A stretch of 32,344 nucleotides of DNA from REEB95 sp050729835 (GCA_050729835.1 JBOHLS010000026.1:1-32344), one strand, 5' to 3'; shown: positions 16,407 to 24,377, counted from the first letter of the stretch. The notes: generated by a model from the sequence alone, not told the origin. Program-made: numbers and translations.

Positions 16407-18716
16407 CTAGATCGGGACGAAGCGCAACCGCAGCGCATTGCTCACGACCGACAGTGAGCTGAAACTCATCGCCGCCGCGGCGATGATCGGACTGAGCAGC
16501 AAGCCGAACGCCGGATAGAGGATGCCGGCAGCGAGCGGGATGCCGAGGACGTTGTAGACGAAGGCGAGCGCCAGGTTCTGCCGGATGTTGCGCATCGTCG
16601 CACGGCTCAGGCGCCGCGCCCGGGCGATGCCCGCGAGGTCGCCTTTGACCAGCGTGACGCCGGCGCTTTGCATGGCGATCTCGGTGCCGGTACCCATGGC
16701 GATGCCAATATCGGCCGCGGCCAGCGCTGGCGCGTCGTTGATGCCGTCGCCGGCCATGGCCACGATGCGGCCTTCCTGTCGCAAGCGCCGGACGGTCGCA
16801 TTTTTCTGCTCCGGCAGGATTTCAGCCTCGATTTCGGCGATGCCTAGCCGCGCGGCGACGGTTTGTGCGGTGGCGCGGCTGTCGCCGGTCAGCATCACGA
16901 TGCGGATGCCGTCGGCGCGCAAGCGCGCCAGCGTGGCTGGCGTCGTCGCCTTGATCGGGTCGGCAATCGCGATGAGAGCCGCGGGGCGGCCGTCGACGGC
17001 GACGAATAGGGCGGTGGCGCCGTCGCGCCGGAAGTCGCTGGCGCGCGCTTCGAGATCGGCGCTGGCGACGTCGATCTCAGCCAGGAGTTTGGCGTTGCCG
17101 ATCGCCACCCGCCGACCGTCGATCCTGCCGGTGACGCCCTTGCCGGTAAGCGAGGCAAAATCAACGGCGTCACGCAAGGCGGCGCCGCGCTCCGTGGCCG
17201 CGGATACGATGGCGGCCGCGAGCGGATGCTCGCTCGCTCGCTCCAGGCTTGCGGCGAACGAAAGGACCGTCTTTTCGTCGAAACCTTCGAGCGGCACGAC
17301 GGCAACGACGCGCGGCTTACCCTCGGTCAAGGTTCCGGTCTTGTCGATGACCAGCGTGTCGACCTTCTCGAACCGCTCCAGCGCCTCGGCGTCCTTGATC
17401 AGTACGCCGGCGGTGGCGCCTTTGCCGACGCCGACCATGATCGACATCGGCATCGCCAAACCCAGGGCGCAGGGACAGGCGATGATGACGACCGAGACCG
17501 CAGCCACGAGCGCATAAGCAAAAGCCGGTGGCGGTCCCCAGATCAGCCAGGCGGCGAAAGCCAGCATCGCCACCGCGACGACCGCCGGCACGAACCACGC
17601 GGCGACGACATCGGCCAAGTGCTGGATCGGCGCCCGGCTGCGCTGCGCCGCGGCGACCATCTCAACGATGCGCGCCAGCATGGTCTCGGCGCCGATCTTT
17701 TCCGCCCGCATCACCAAGCTGCCGGTGCCGTTGACCGTGCCGCCGATCAGCCGGTCGCCCGCGGCTTTTTCGACCGGCATCGCCTCGCCGGTGATCAGGG
17801 ATTCATCGATCGCGCTACGGCCATCGAGAACCGCACCGTCGACCGGTACGCTGTCGCCGGGATGGATGCGCAGACGATCGCCGATTTGCACCTGTTCGAG
17901 CGCAATCGCTTCGTCGCTGCCGTCGTTACGCAGGCGCCGCGCCGTCGCCGGCGCGAGCTTCAGCAGGGCGCGGATCGCGCCGCCGGTGTGTCCGCGCGCG
18001 CGCAGCTCCAGGACCTGTCCCAACAGGACGAGCACGGTGATGACGGCGGCAGCCTCGTAGTAAACCGCGACGGTCACCGCTTCCGCGTGCAGTCCCGCCG
18101 GAAAAAGTCCGGGCGCGAACGTCGCCACCAGGCTGTAGCCATAAGCCGCGCCGACGCCCAACGCGATGAGCGAGAACATGTTGAGATGGCGGCTGACGAC
18201 AGAGACCCAGCCGCGCTGGAAGAACGGCCAGCCGCACCACGCCACGACCGGCGTCGCGAGGACGAACTCAATCCAAATCGAGGCGCGCGGTGAAATGAAG
18301 CGATGAAGATCCAGTCCCGGCCAATGTCCACCCATCTCCAGGACCACGACCGGCAGCGCCAGGATCGCGCCGATCCAGAGGCGGCGCGTCATGTCGACAA
18401 GCTCGGGATTCTTCTCTGCCGTAACTGCCGGCGTCATGGATTCGAGCGCCATGCCGCAAATTGGGCAGGCGCCCGGCGCATCGCGCACGATCGCGGGGTG
18501 CATCGGACAGGTCCATTTCGTGCCGGGCAGGGCGACAGGGTCCGGTGCTGTCGGCTGGCGATACGTCTCGGGTGCGGCAGCGAATTTCGCGCGGCAACCG
18601 GTACTGCAAAAAAAGTGATCCTGGCCGCCGTGGCGCGCGCGGTGCGGCGTCGCGGCCGGATCGACGATCATGCCGCAGACCGGATCGGCCGCGCGCGCGG
18701 CGTGCCGGTTTTCCAT
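16407..18716 (-). CDS. copA: Cu(+)-exporting P1B-type ATPase with N-terminal YHS and HMBD domains
   Basis: Encodes 769 residues. Instead of HMA domains the N-terminus has a YHS domain (DPVCGM 11-16, FCSTGC 36-41) and a heavy-metal-binding domain (WTCPMHP about 68-74, CPICGM 84-89). Core motifs: transport CPC at 414-416, phosphorylated Asp 459 in DKTGT, TGEA 309-312, HP 497-498 and GDGIND 656-661. The CPC together with the terminal MSFSSLSVVSNAL helix fits Cu(+)/Ag(+) export from cytoplasm to periplasm. The start MENRHAARA lies 11 bases after the cueR stop; upstream residues in that frame are antisense to cueR coding. It is cotranscribed with cueR from a CueR-type promoter. Confidence 0.93.
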   Translation of the reverse strand: MENRHAARAADPVCGMIVDPAATPHRARHGGQDHFFCSTGCRAKFAAAPETYRQPTAPDPVALPGTKWTCPMHPAIVRDAPGACPICGMALESMTPAVTAEKNPELVDMTRRLWIGAILALPVVVLEMGGHWPGLDLHRFISPRASIWIEFVLATPVVAWCGWPFFQRGWVSVVSRHLNMFSLIALGVGAAYGYSLVATFAPGLFPAGLHAEAVTVAVYYEAAAVITVLVLLGQVLELRARGHTGGAIRALLKLAPATARRLRNDGSDEAIALEQVQIGDRLRIHPGDSVPVDGAVLDGRSAIDESLITGEAMPVEKAAGDRLIGGTVNGTGSLVMRAEKIGAETMLARIVEMVAAAQRSRAPIQHLADVVAAWFVPAVVAVAMLAFAAWLIWGPPPAFAYALVAAVSVVIIACPCALGLAMPMSIMVGVGKGATAGVLIKDAEALERFEKVDTLVIDKTGTLTEGKPRVVAVVPLEGFDEKTVLSFAASLERASEHPLAAAIVSAATERGAALRDAVDFASLTGKGVTGRIDGRRVAIGNAKLLAEIDVASADLEARASDFRRDGATALFVAVDGRPAALIAIADPIKATTPATLARLRADGIRIVMLTGDSRATAQTVAARLGIAEIEAEILPEQKNATVRRLRQEGRIVAMAGDGINDAPALAAADIGIAMGTGTEIAMQSAGVTLVKGDLAGIARARRLSRATMRNIRQNLALAFVYNVLGIPLAAGILYPAFGLLLSPIIAAAAMSFSSLSVVSNALRLRFVPI

Positions 18717-18727
18717 CGCGGTCGGCC

Positions 18728-19123
18728 TCAGGCGCGCTCGTCGGCCAGCTCGTCGAGGATCGGGCAGTCGGGGCGCGCATCGCCGTGACAGTTCGCCGTC
18801 AGGTGATGGATGGTGCGTTTCATCGCTTCGAGCGCGGCGATCTTGCGCTCGATCTCGCCCATCTTGGCGAGCGCGATCGCCTTGACCGCTGCGCTCTTGC
18901 GCCGCTTGTTGCGCCACAACGCCAGTAGGTCCTCGACCTCGGCGACCGAGAAGCCCAGTTCGCGGGCGCGATGGATGAAGCGCAGGGTGTGGAGGTCGGT
19001 CTGGTCATAGCGGCGGTAGCCGTTGTCGCGCCGCGATGCCGCGGGGATCAGCCCGACGCTTTCGTAATAGCGGATGGTCTTGGCCGGGACGCCGGCCCGG
19101 GTCGCGACTTCGCCGATGTTCAT
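18728..19123 (-). CDS. cueR: MerR-family copper-responsive regulator, CueR type
   Basis: Encodes 131 residues. The N-terminal MerR winged helix reads MNIGEVATRAGVPAKTIRYYE. A coiled-coil dimer helix follows, and the metal loop NCHGDARPDCPIL places C112 and C120 at exactly the E. coli CueR positions, the Cu(+)/Ag(+)/Au(+) site. It activates by untwisting a long-spacer promoter. The operator lies just upstream and the copper ATPase gene directly downstream, making an autoregulated cueR-copA unit. Confidence 0.92.
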   Translation of the reverse strand: MNIGEVATRAGVPAKTIRYYESVGLIPAASRRDNGYRRYDQTDLHTLRFIHRARELGFSVAEVEDLLALWRNKRRKSAAVKAIALAKMGEIERKIAALEAMKRTIHHLTANCHGDARPDCPILDELADERA

Positions 19124-19152
19124 GACACGCCTCGCCTCTGGATCACCCCTTG

Positions 19153-19183
19153 CTTATAAAGGTTCCAGCGACTGGAAGGTCAA
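19153..19183 (-). promoter_or_regulatory. CueR-type promoter of the cueR-copA operon
   Basis: On the minus strand TTGACC (19183-19178) and TATAAG (19158-19153) are separated by exactly 19 bp, the overlong spacer of MerR-family promoters. Within the spacer is the perfect dyad TTCCAG-N3-CTGGAA (19163-19177), matching known CueR operators. The cueR start follows about 30 bases after the -10. Confidence 0.9.
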
Positions 19184-19208
19184 GGCGGGTCGAAAGACGC
19201 GGCCGGCG

Positions 19209-19517
19209 CTATTTCTTCTTGGCCGGCTTGCCTTCGATGATGCCCATGAGGTCGCTCTCCTTCATGATGAGCAGCTCCTCGCCGTCGAGTTTGACCTCGG
19301 TGCCGGACCATTTGCCGAACAGCACGCGGTCGCCGGCCTTGACCTCGGGCGGATGCAGCTTGCCGTCGTCATCGCGCGCGCCAGGGCCGGCGGCGGTGAC
19401 TTCGCCTTCCTGCGGCTTTTCCTGGGCGGTGTCGGGGATGATGATGCCGCCGGCGGTCTTTTCCTCCTGCTTGAGGCGGCGGACCACGACGCGATCGTGC
19501 AACGGACGGAACTTCAT
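19209..19517 (-). CDS. groES: Co-chaperonin GroES, without adjacent groEL
   Basis: Encodes 102 residues starting MKFRPLHDRVVVRRLKQEE after a GGGAG ribosome site. The mobile loop KTAGGIIIPDTAQEKPQEG and the VKAGDRVLFGKWSGTEVK and LLIMKESDLMGIIE strands are complete. GroES caps the GroEL barrel. Here no groEL follows: the next element downstream is the cueR promoter 26 bases away. No CIRCE element is visible upstream; instead there is a tRNA remnant 58 bases away. This is probably an extra groES copy, or one separated from groEL. Confidence 0.93.
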   Translation of the reverse strand: MKFRPLHDRVVVRRLKQEEKTAGGIIIPDTAQEKPQEGEVTAAGPGARDDDGKLHPPEVKAGDRVLFGKWSGTEVKLDGEELLIMKESDLMGIIEGKPAKKK

Positions 19518-19574
19518 GCGTGTCTCCCTGGGCTCTTCCTTGATTCCGACTTGCGCTGGGCTCGACTCGGGCAA

Positions 19575-19624
19575 TGGTGGGCGCTGCAGGGATTGAACCT
19601 GCGACCCCACCCGTGTGAAGGATG
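19575..19624 (-). other. 3' half of tRNA-Val(CAC): candidate attachment-site remnant of an integrated element
   Basis: On the minus strand the anticodon arm CATCC-TTCACAC-GGGTG (anticodon CAC), the 5-base variable loop, the T arm GCAGG-TTCAATC-CCTGC, the acceptor 3' strand AGCGCCC, A73 and CCA all fold as a normal tRNA. No matching acceptor 5' strand (GGGCGCT) or D arm exists upstream, where the sequence turns unrelated. Tyrosine-recombinase elements that integrate in tRNA genes rebuild the tRNA at one end and leave such a 3' fragment at the other. The orientation puts the element at higher coordinates. Confidence 0.75.
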
Positions 19625-19702
19625 GGAGCAAGCCAGTATTCGCGCCGTTTTTCAAGTCTTTCCCCCAGCCGATCCCCCGGCGCCGCCGAGCGTTGACCGG
19701 GC

Positions 19703-20023
19703 TCACGCTGCCGTCAAGGCGCGCTCGACCGCTTTCGGCTCGCGCGCAATCACTAATAGGTAGGCGCGTGCCGGGCCTTTAGGCTGACGCGCGCCCTGTT
19801 CCCAGTTTTGCACGTTCTTGATGCTGAAGCCGAACCGTGCGGCGAACGTTGCCTGACTCATGCCGAGCCTGGTGCGGATGCGATACACATCGATCTTGTC
19901 TGGCACATGGACCCGCACGACCGTCTCGCGCGCCGCCGCCTTGATGCCGCGCGCATGCGCCACGGCATTGCGCATGCCATGGATCAGCTCGGCCCCTACA
20001 TCAATCTTCCGCTTCTTCTTCAT
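19703..20023 (-). CDS. higA: HigA-type antitoxin, XRE-family helix-turn-helix
   Basis: Encodes 106 residues with a basic N-terminus, MKKKRKIDV, and a helix-turn-helix in IRTRLGMSQATFAARFGFSIKNVQNWEQGAR (about residues 48-80). The closing QPKGPARAYLLVIAREPKAV is typical of HigA/NadS-like antitoxins paired with RelE/HigB toxins. Its ATG overlaps the toxin stop (ATGA), giving the toxin-first order of HigBA systems. It probably neutralises the toxin and represses the operon through the twin operators upstream. Confidence 0.83.
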   Translation of the reverse strand: MKKKRKIDVGAELIHGMRNAVAHARGIKAAARETVVRVHVPDKIDVYRIRTRLGMSQATFAARFGFSIKNVQNWEQGARQPKGPARAYLLVIAREPKAVERALTAA

Positions 20024-20388
20024 CGTATACTCCTCTTTGCCATCGCGGCGCGGGCTGACGCCTTCAAATCCTCGGCCAGCGCGCTCAATTGTCGCCGTTG
20101 TTCCGGCGACAAGTCCGTCCTCTGGTTCTTCGCATAGATCGCCATGAGGTAGATCGGCATATCGTCGCTAAAAAAATAGTAGATCGCCCGGTATCCCGAC
20201 CTTTTGCCGCGCCCGCCCTTGCGCCAGCGCAGCTTGCGCAGGCCGCCCGTCCCCGGCATCAGGTCGCCCTTTTCCGGGTTGGCGGCCAGGAAATCGACCA
20301 GCTCGGTCCGCTCGTCCTCGGTCAGCCCGGCGCGGCGAGCCGTGGCGTCGAAGGGGTCGATCTCGGCAACTGTGACCAGCTTTTCCAC
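20020..20388 (-). CDS. higB: RelE/HigB-type toxin (putative mRNA endonuclease)
   Basis: Encodes 122 residues from a GTG at 20388. GLTEDERTELVDFLAANPEKGDLMPGTGGLRKLRWRKGGRGKRSGYRAIYYFFSDD-type content is characteristic of the RelE/ParE superfamily HigB-2 branch: a GLRKLRW strand (about residues 49-55), the basic GRGKRSGYR turn and MAIYAKNQRTDLS. HigB toxins cleave ribosome-bound mRNA. The predicted -10 box is so close to the GTG that the transcript would begin at the start codon, so the toxin message may be leaderless. The antitoxin gene follows with a 4-base overlap. Confidence 0.82.
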   Translation of the reverse strand: MEKLVTVAEIDPFDATARRAGLTEDERTELVDFLAANPEKGDLMPGTGGLRKLRWRKGGRGKRSGYRAIYYFFSDDMPIYLMAIYAKNQRTDLSPEQRRQLSALAEDLKASARAAMAKRSIR

Positions 20389-20394
20389 GACCCT

Positions 20395-20446
20395 AATATA
20401 TACCTCGTTGGGGTATAGTCAAGCGGCATTGTACCCCAACGGGGTA
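20395..20446 (-). promoter_or_regulatory. Promoter and twin operators of the higBA operon
   Basis: On the minus strand TTGACT (20422-20417) and TATATT (20400-20395) are spaced by 16 bp. Two 15-bp dyads flank or overlap them: TACCCCAACGGGGTA at 20432-20446 and, as reverse complement, TACCCCAACGAGGTA at 20401-20415. They differ at one base and their centres are 31 bp apart, three helical turns. One fills the spacer and the other lies upstream of the -35, a layout suited to cooperative autorepression. Confidence 0.82.
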
Positions 20447-20497
20447 TAAGTCTTTTGGCGGCCTGGATGCCCGCCCGCGCCCGCGCCTGTGCGGCGC

Positions 20498-20683
20498 TCA
20501 GCCGCCGATCAGCCGACCGAGCCGCCGGCCGCGCGCGCGCAGCACTTCGACGTCGCCGCCGCGCAGGCCGTCCAGCACGATGCGGATCTTCTCTTCAGCA
20601 GAACGATGTCGTCTCGTCGCCCGCCGGATGTCTTTAACAACCTGCTCGGACGATGCCTTTGCTGTCTCGGATTTCTGTCTCAT
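20498..20683 (-). pseudogene. IS3-family transposase OrfA fragment
   Basis: From an ATG at 20683 behind GGGAGAAG, the peptide MRQKSETAKASSEQVVKDIR and then RATRRHRSAEEKIRIVLDGLRGG matches the N-terminus of OrfA in a large group of IS3-family elements, from memory. After RGG the frame runs into unrelated Arg/Gly-rich residues and stops at 20498, so the helix-turn-helix end of OrfA and all of OrfB are missing. The homologous part is about 20555-20683, with IS leader probably extending to about 20720. It is a dead remnant between the toxin-antitoxin pair and the copper operon. Confidence 0.7.
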
Positions 20684-20845
20684 CTGCGCTTCTCCCAAAA
20701 CTACGATGAGCCAGAAATCCTCCCTTCCTCAAGACGCCAATTCTGTCCCACAGGTGCTGACGCCGGACATTCGGGTGTGGTTCCGCCCCTTCAATTCCTG
20801 ACGTGAATCCTCGGCCCACGGCAAGGCCCTGCAAGTACGCGCCTC

Positions 20846-20876
20846 TTGACCTTCTAGCGACTGGAATCCCCATATT
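20846..20876 (+). promoter_or_regulatory. CueR-type promoter of the copZ-copA-cueR operon
   Basis: TTGACC (20846-20851) and CATATT (20871-20876) are separated by 19 bp. The spacer holds the near-perfect dyad TTCTAG-N3-CTGGAA (20852-20866), differing at one base from the operator of the other copper locus. The copZ start lies 32 bases beyond the -10. Confidence 0.85.
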
Positions 20877-20907
20877 GATTCCACCGAACTGGAAGGAGCA
20901 TAGGTTC

Positions 20908-21141
20908 ATGGATAAACGTGGATTGAGCGGACAGGACAGCGGAACCGCCGTGCTGTCGATTTCCGGAATGACGTGTGACGGCTGCGTGAACACGGTGACG
21001 CGTATCCTCTCCAGAGTGCCGGGCGTCACCGGCGCGAACGTGGATTTTGAAAGCGACCGTGCCACGGTGATGGGCAACGCGCGCCTGCAGGATCTTGTCG
21101 CCGCCATGCAGGCAGCCGGGTACGGCGCGCAACCGGCATAA
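20908..21141 (+). CDS. copZ: CopZ-like heavy-metal-associated (HMA) copper chaperone
   Basis: Encodes 77 residues from an ATG behind GGAAGGAG. A single HMA domain (about residues 15-75) carries GMTCDGCVNTVTRILSRVPGV with the metal-binding CxxC, and ends AAMQAAGYGAQPA. Such proteins ferry Cu(+) in the cytoplasm to a CopA ATPase or to a regulator. It is first in an operon under a CueR promoter, 25 bases before the ATPase gene. An earlier in-frame start at 20803 would cross the promoter and is rejected. Confidence 0.88.
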   Translation: MDKRGLSGQDSGTAVLSISGMTCDGCVNTVTRILSRVPGVTGANVDFESDRATVMGNARLQDLVAAMQAAGYGAQPA

Positions 21142-21166
21142 AGCGATACAGTCGCAGGAGAGCGGA

Positions 21167-23593
21167 ATGAGCGTGGTCGAAGCGGCTGTTGCTGAACGAG
21201 AGCACATCGTCCTCCCGATCGAAGGGATGACCTGCGCCACCTGCGCCGGCCGGGTCGAGAAGGCATTGGACGCCCTGCCGGGGGTGCAGGCGACGGTTAA
21301 CCTGTCCAGTGAGCAGGCGGACGTGCACTTCGATCCGACGCTCATCGTGCCTGCCGCTCTCGCCGAGGCGGTGGTGCACGCGGGCTATGACGTGCCGCAC
21401 GAGACGCGCGAACTCGCCATCTCCGGCATGACTTGTGCCACTTGCTCCGGTCGGATCGAAAAGGCCCTCTTGGCCGTCCCCGGCGTGACACGGGCCGAGG
21501 TGAATCTCGCGAGCGAAAAAGCGTCGGTCGAGGGCATCGCCGGTGTCCTTCGACCGGCCGATCTGATCGTCTCCGTACAGCGTGCCGGCTACGATGCCGA
21601 GTTGCTGACGGGCGACGTCGAACGGGATCGTCAGATCGAAGCCTCGGAGGACCGCCGGCTCAAGCGCGAGACCTGGCGGATCGTCGCGGCTGTGGTCCTG
21701 AGTGCACCGCTGTTGCTGCCGATGTTCGGCGTGATGCTGCCGCCCTGGCTGAAGCTCACGCTCGCGACGCCGGTCCAGTTCATCATCGGCGCGCGCTTCT
21801 ATGTGGGCGCGTGGAAGGCGCTGCGCGCGAAAACCGGCAACATGGATCTGCTGGTCGCGCTCGGCACGTCGACGGCCTATTTCTACAGCCTCTACCTGAT
21901 GGTCGCGGACATGGCGGTGGGGCAACTCCACCCGATGCAGCACCTCTATTTCGAAGCTGCTGCCGTGGTGATTGCGCTGGTCATGGTCGGCAAGTGGCTC
22001 GAGGCGCGCGCCAAACGCTCGACCACAACGGCCATCCGCGCCCTGATGTCCCTGCGCCCTGAGCGTGCTCGCGTCGAGCGCGAGGAGGGCGAGATCGAGG
22101 TGCCGGTCGCGGCCGTGGTGGTCCGTGACGTAGTCGTCGTCCGTCCCGGCGAGAAGCTGCCGGTCGACGGCGTTGTCCTAAGCGGTGACAGCGAGGTCGA
22201 CGAAAGCTTGCTCACCGGCGAAAGCTTGCCAGTCGCGAAGAGCCCCGGCGACAAGGTTACCGGCGGCTCGATCAACGGCAGCGGGCTTTTGCGCGTCGAG
22301 ACGACGGCGGTCGGCGCGCAGTCGACCTTGTCGCGCATTATTGCACTGGTCGAGAACGCGCAAGCTAAGAAAGCCCCGGTGCAGCGCCTCGTTGACCGCG
22401 TCGCCGCGGTCTTCGTACCCGTCGTCGTGGCGATCGCGCTGGCGGCGTTCTTCGGGTGGTGGCTGATCCTCGGCAACTTCACGGTCGGTGTCATTGCCGC
22501 TGTGTCCGTGATGGTGATTGCCTGTCCCTGCTCGCTCGGCCTCGCCACCCCGACGGCGCTGATGGTCGGCACCGGGGCTGCGGCGAAAGCCGGCATCTTG
22601 ATCCGCGACGCCGAGGCGCTCGAGCGCGCGCATCGCCTCGACACCGTGATCCTGGACAAGACCGGCACCGTGACCGAAGGCAGGCCGGCGGTGACGGAGG
22701 TGATTCCGAACGGCATCGCCGAGCGCGAGCTGCTGACACTTGCCGCGGCGGCGCAGACGGGCAGCGAGCACCCGCTCGCGCATGCCGTGCTGGCCAAGGC
22801 CGACGGCCTGAGCCTCCCCAGGCTCGAGGCGTTTCAGAGCCATGCCGGCAGGGGCCTGACGGCACGGGTCGGCGGCCGCCCGCTCGCGATCGGCAACCGG
22901 CGGCTCATGGCCGACCATCACGTGCCGACGGACGACCTCGAAGCTCAAGCCGAACGGCTCGAAGAGCAAGGGCGGACGGTGATGTGGATCGCTGCACTCA
23001 AGCCACAAGTGAAACTGCTCGGCCTCATCGCGGTGGCCGACCCGCTGAAACCGACCGCCCGCGCGGCGGTAGAGCACCTTAAGGAGATCGGCATCGAGAC
23101 GGTGCTGCTGACCGGCGACAACGAGCGGACGGCCGCGGCGGTGGCGGCGCAACTCGGCGTCGCGCGCGTAATGGCGGGCGTGCTGCCCGCCGAAAAGGCG
23201 GCCGAAGTGCAGCGGCTCCGGGCCGAAGGGCGGCATGTCGGCATGGTCGGCGACGGCGTCAACGACGCGCCTGCCCTGGCGGCAGCCGATATCGGGATCG
23301 CCATGGGCACCGGTGCCGATGTCGCCATGCAGACGGCGGGCATCACCTTGATGCGCGGCGACCCGCTGCTGATCGGCGACGCCATCGCGGTGAGCCGTGC
23401 CACCTACAACAAGATCCGGCAGGGCCTCTTCTGGGCGTTCATCTACAATGTGATCGGCATGCCGTTGGCAGCGTTGGGCTTCCTGAGCCCGGTGATCGCG
23501 GGCGCCGCGATGGCGCTCTCCTCCGTCAGCGTCGTATCGAATGCGCTGCTGCTGCGCCGCTGGCGACCGGCGACAAACGGGAGAGCGTTATGA
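21167..23593 (+). CDS. copA: Cu(+)-exporting P1B-1 ATPase with two HMA domains
   Basis: Encodes 808 residues. Two N-terminal HMA domains carry GMTCATC with C23/C26 and C90/C93. Core motifs: TGES 350-353, transport CPC 453-455 (IACPCSLGLATPTALMVG), phosphorylated Asp 497 in DKTGT, HP 535-536 and GDGVND 695-700. It pumps Cu(+) out of the cytoplasm. The architecture is classical CopA and unlike the YHS/HMBD form at 16407-18716, so the two copies are not a recent duplication. AGGAG precedes the ATG at 21167. Its end overlaps cueR by ATGA. Confidence 0.95.
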   Translation: MSVVEAAVAEREHIVLPIEGMTCATCAGRVEKALDALPGVQATVNLSSEQADVHFDPTLIVPAALAEAVVHAGYDVPHETRELAISGMTCATCSGRIEKALLAVPGVTRAEVNLASEKASVEGIAGVLRPADLIVSVQRAGYDAELLTGDVERDRQIEASEDRRLKRETWRIVAAVVLSAPLLLPMFGVMLPPWLKLTLATPVQFIIGARFYVGAWKALRAKTGNMDLLVALGTSTAYFYSLYLMVADMAVGQLHPMQHLYFEAAAVVIALVMVGKWLEARAKRSTTTAIRALMSLRPERARVEREEGEIEVPVAAVVVRDVVVVRPGEKLPVDGVVLSGDSEVDESLLTGESLPVAKSPGDKVTGGSINGSGLLRVETTAVGAQSTLSRIIALVENAQAKKAPVQRLVDRVAAVFVPVVVAIALAAFFGWWLILGNFTVGVIAAVSVMVIACPCSLGLATPTALMVGTGAAAKAGILIRDAEALERAHRLDTVILDKTGTVTEGRPAVTEVIPNGIAERELLTLAAAAQTGSEHPLAHAVLAKADGLSLPRLEAFQSHAGRGLTARVGGRPLAIGNRRLMADHHVPTDDLEAQAERLEEQGRTVMWIAALKPQVKLLGLIAVADPLKPTARAAVEHLKEIGIETVLLTGDNERTAAAVAAQLGVARVMAGVLPAEKAAEVQRLRAEGRHVGMVGDGVNDAPALAAADIGIAMGTGADVAMQTAGITLMRGDPLLIGDAIAVSRATYNKIRQGLFWAFIYNVIGMPLAALGFLSPVIAGAAMALSSVSVVSNALLLRRWRPATNGRAL

Positions 23594-24003
23594 AATCCAA
23601 TGGACCGATGACGATCGGCGAGGCGGCGTCCCGCTCCGGCATGCCGCCCAAGACGATCCGCTTCTATGAGGAGATCGGTCTCATCGGCCCCGCAGATCGG
23701 TTCGACAACCGCTATCGCGCTTACAGCGAGACGGACGTGCACACGCTGCGCTTCATCCATCGCGCGCGCAGTCTGGGTTTTCCTCTCAAGGACATCCGCC
23801 CGTTGCTCTCGCTTTATCGCGACCGCCGCCGCGCGAGCCGTGACGTGAAGCGCCTGGCGCTGCGGCACGTCGCCGAGGTGGACCGCAAGATCGCCGAGCT
23901 GACCGCGATCCGCAACGCGATCGCCGATCTGGCCGAGCGCTGCCAGGGCAACGATCGCCCCGAATGCCCGATCCTTGACGAGCTTGATGCAACGACACAC
24001 TGA
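23590..24003 (+). CDS. cueR: MerR-family copper-responsive regulator, CueR type (island copy)
   Basis: Encodes 137 residues: MTIGEAASRSGMPPKTIRFYEE winged helix from residue 7, dimerisation helix, and a metal loop RCQGNDRPECPIL with C118 and C126 at the CueR spacing. It is translationally coupled to copA (ATGA) and lies inside the operon driven by a CueR promoter, so it should be autoregulated. It is clearly diverged from the regulator at 18728-19123. Confidence 0.9.
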   Translation: MKSNGPMTIGEAASRSGMPPKTIRFYEEIGLIGPADRFDNRYRAYSETDVHTLRFIHRARSLGFPLKDIRPLLSLYRDRRRASRDVKRLALRHVAEVDRKIAELTAIRNAIADLAERCQGNDRPECPILDELDATTH

Positions 24004-24014
24004 TCGGAGGAGCC

Positions 24015-24377
24015 ATGACCGCTGCACTCGTCGAAAAGACCTGCACGCCGTGCCGCGGCGGCGTCCCGCCGCTCAGTCGCGAGGAGGCGGAACGCCTTCG
24101 CGCGCAATCGCCCGAGTGGAGCCTTCTCGATGATGCCCATCGGATCGAGCGCACCTTTCGCTTCGGGAACTTCCGCGAGGCCCTGACATTCGTAGGAAAA
24201 GTCGGTGAGTTGGCCGAATCGGAGGGCCATCATCCGGACATCAGCTTCGGCTGGGGCTACGCGACAGTGTCGCTGCGCACCAAGAAGATCAAGGGCCTCC
24301 ACCAGAACGACTTCATCATGGCAACAAAGATCGATCGCCTGGCGGTGGCCGCAGGGGCTGGTAGCGCTCAGAGGTAG
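24015..24377 (+). CDS. Pterin-4a-carbinolamine dehydratase family protein
   Basis: A 120-residue member of the PCD/DCoH family, which dehydrates 4a-hydroxytetrahydrobiopterin during cofactor recycling for aromatic amino acid hydroxylases. The signature is strong: SEGHHPDISFGWGYATVSL at about 69-87 with H72 and H73, then TKKIKGLHQNDFIMATKID with H96. It follows GGAGGAG and sits 11 bases after cueR. No hydroxylase is near. Its place inside a copper operon suggests a different or moonlighting role in the island. An extra N-terminal CTPC motif might bind metal. Confidence 0.88.
   Translation: MTAALVEKTCTPCRGGVPPLSREEAERLRAQSPEWSLLDDAHRIERTFRFGNFREALTFVGKVGELAESEGHHPDISFGWGYATVSLRTKKIKGLHQNDFIMATKIDRLAVAAGAGSAQR

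Noticed and set aside
17226..18293. Plus-strand frame of 355 codons antisense to copA
   Set aside because: Low-complexity Arg/Asp/His-rich composition typical of antisense to a P-type ATPase; no start signal or family match.
19575..19660. Complete tRNA-Val gene
   Set aside because: The 5' acceptor strand and D arm are missing; sequence upstream of the anticodon stem cannot pair with AGCGCCC.
20803..20907. Upstream start for the CopZ frame
   Set aside because: It would lie before the CueR promoter. The ATG at 20908 has a strong GGAAGGAG site and leaves a normal HMA protein.
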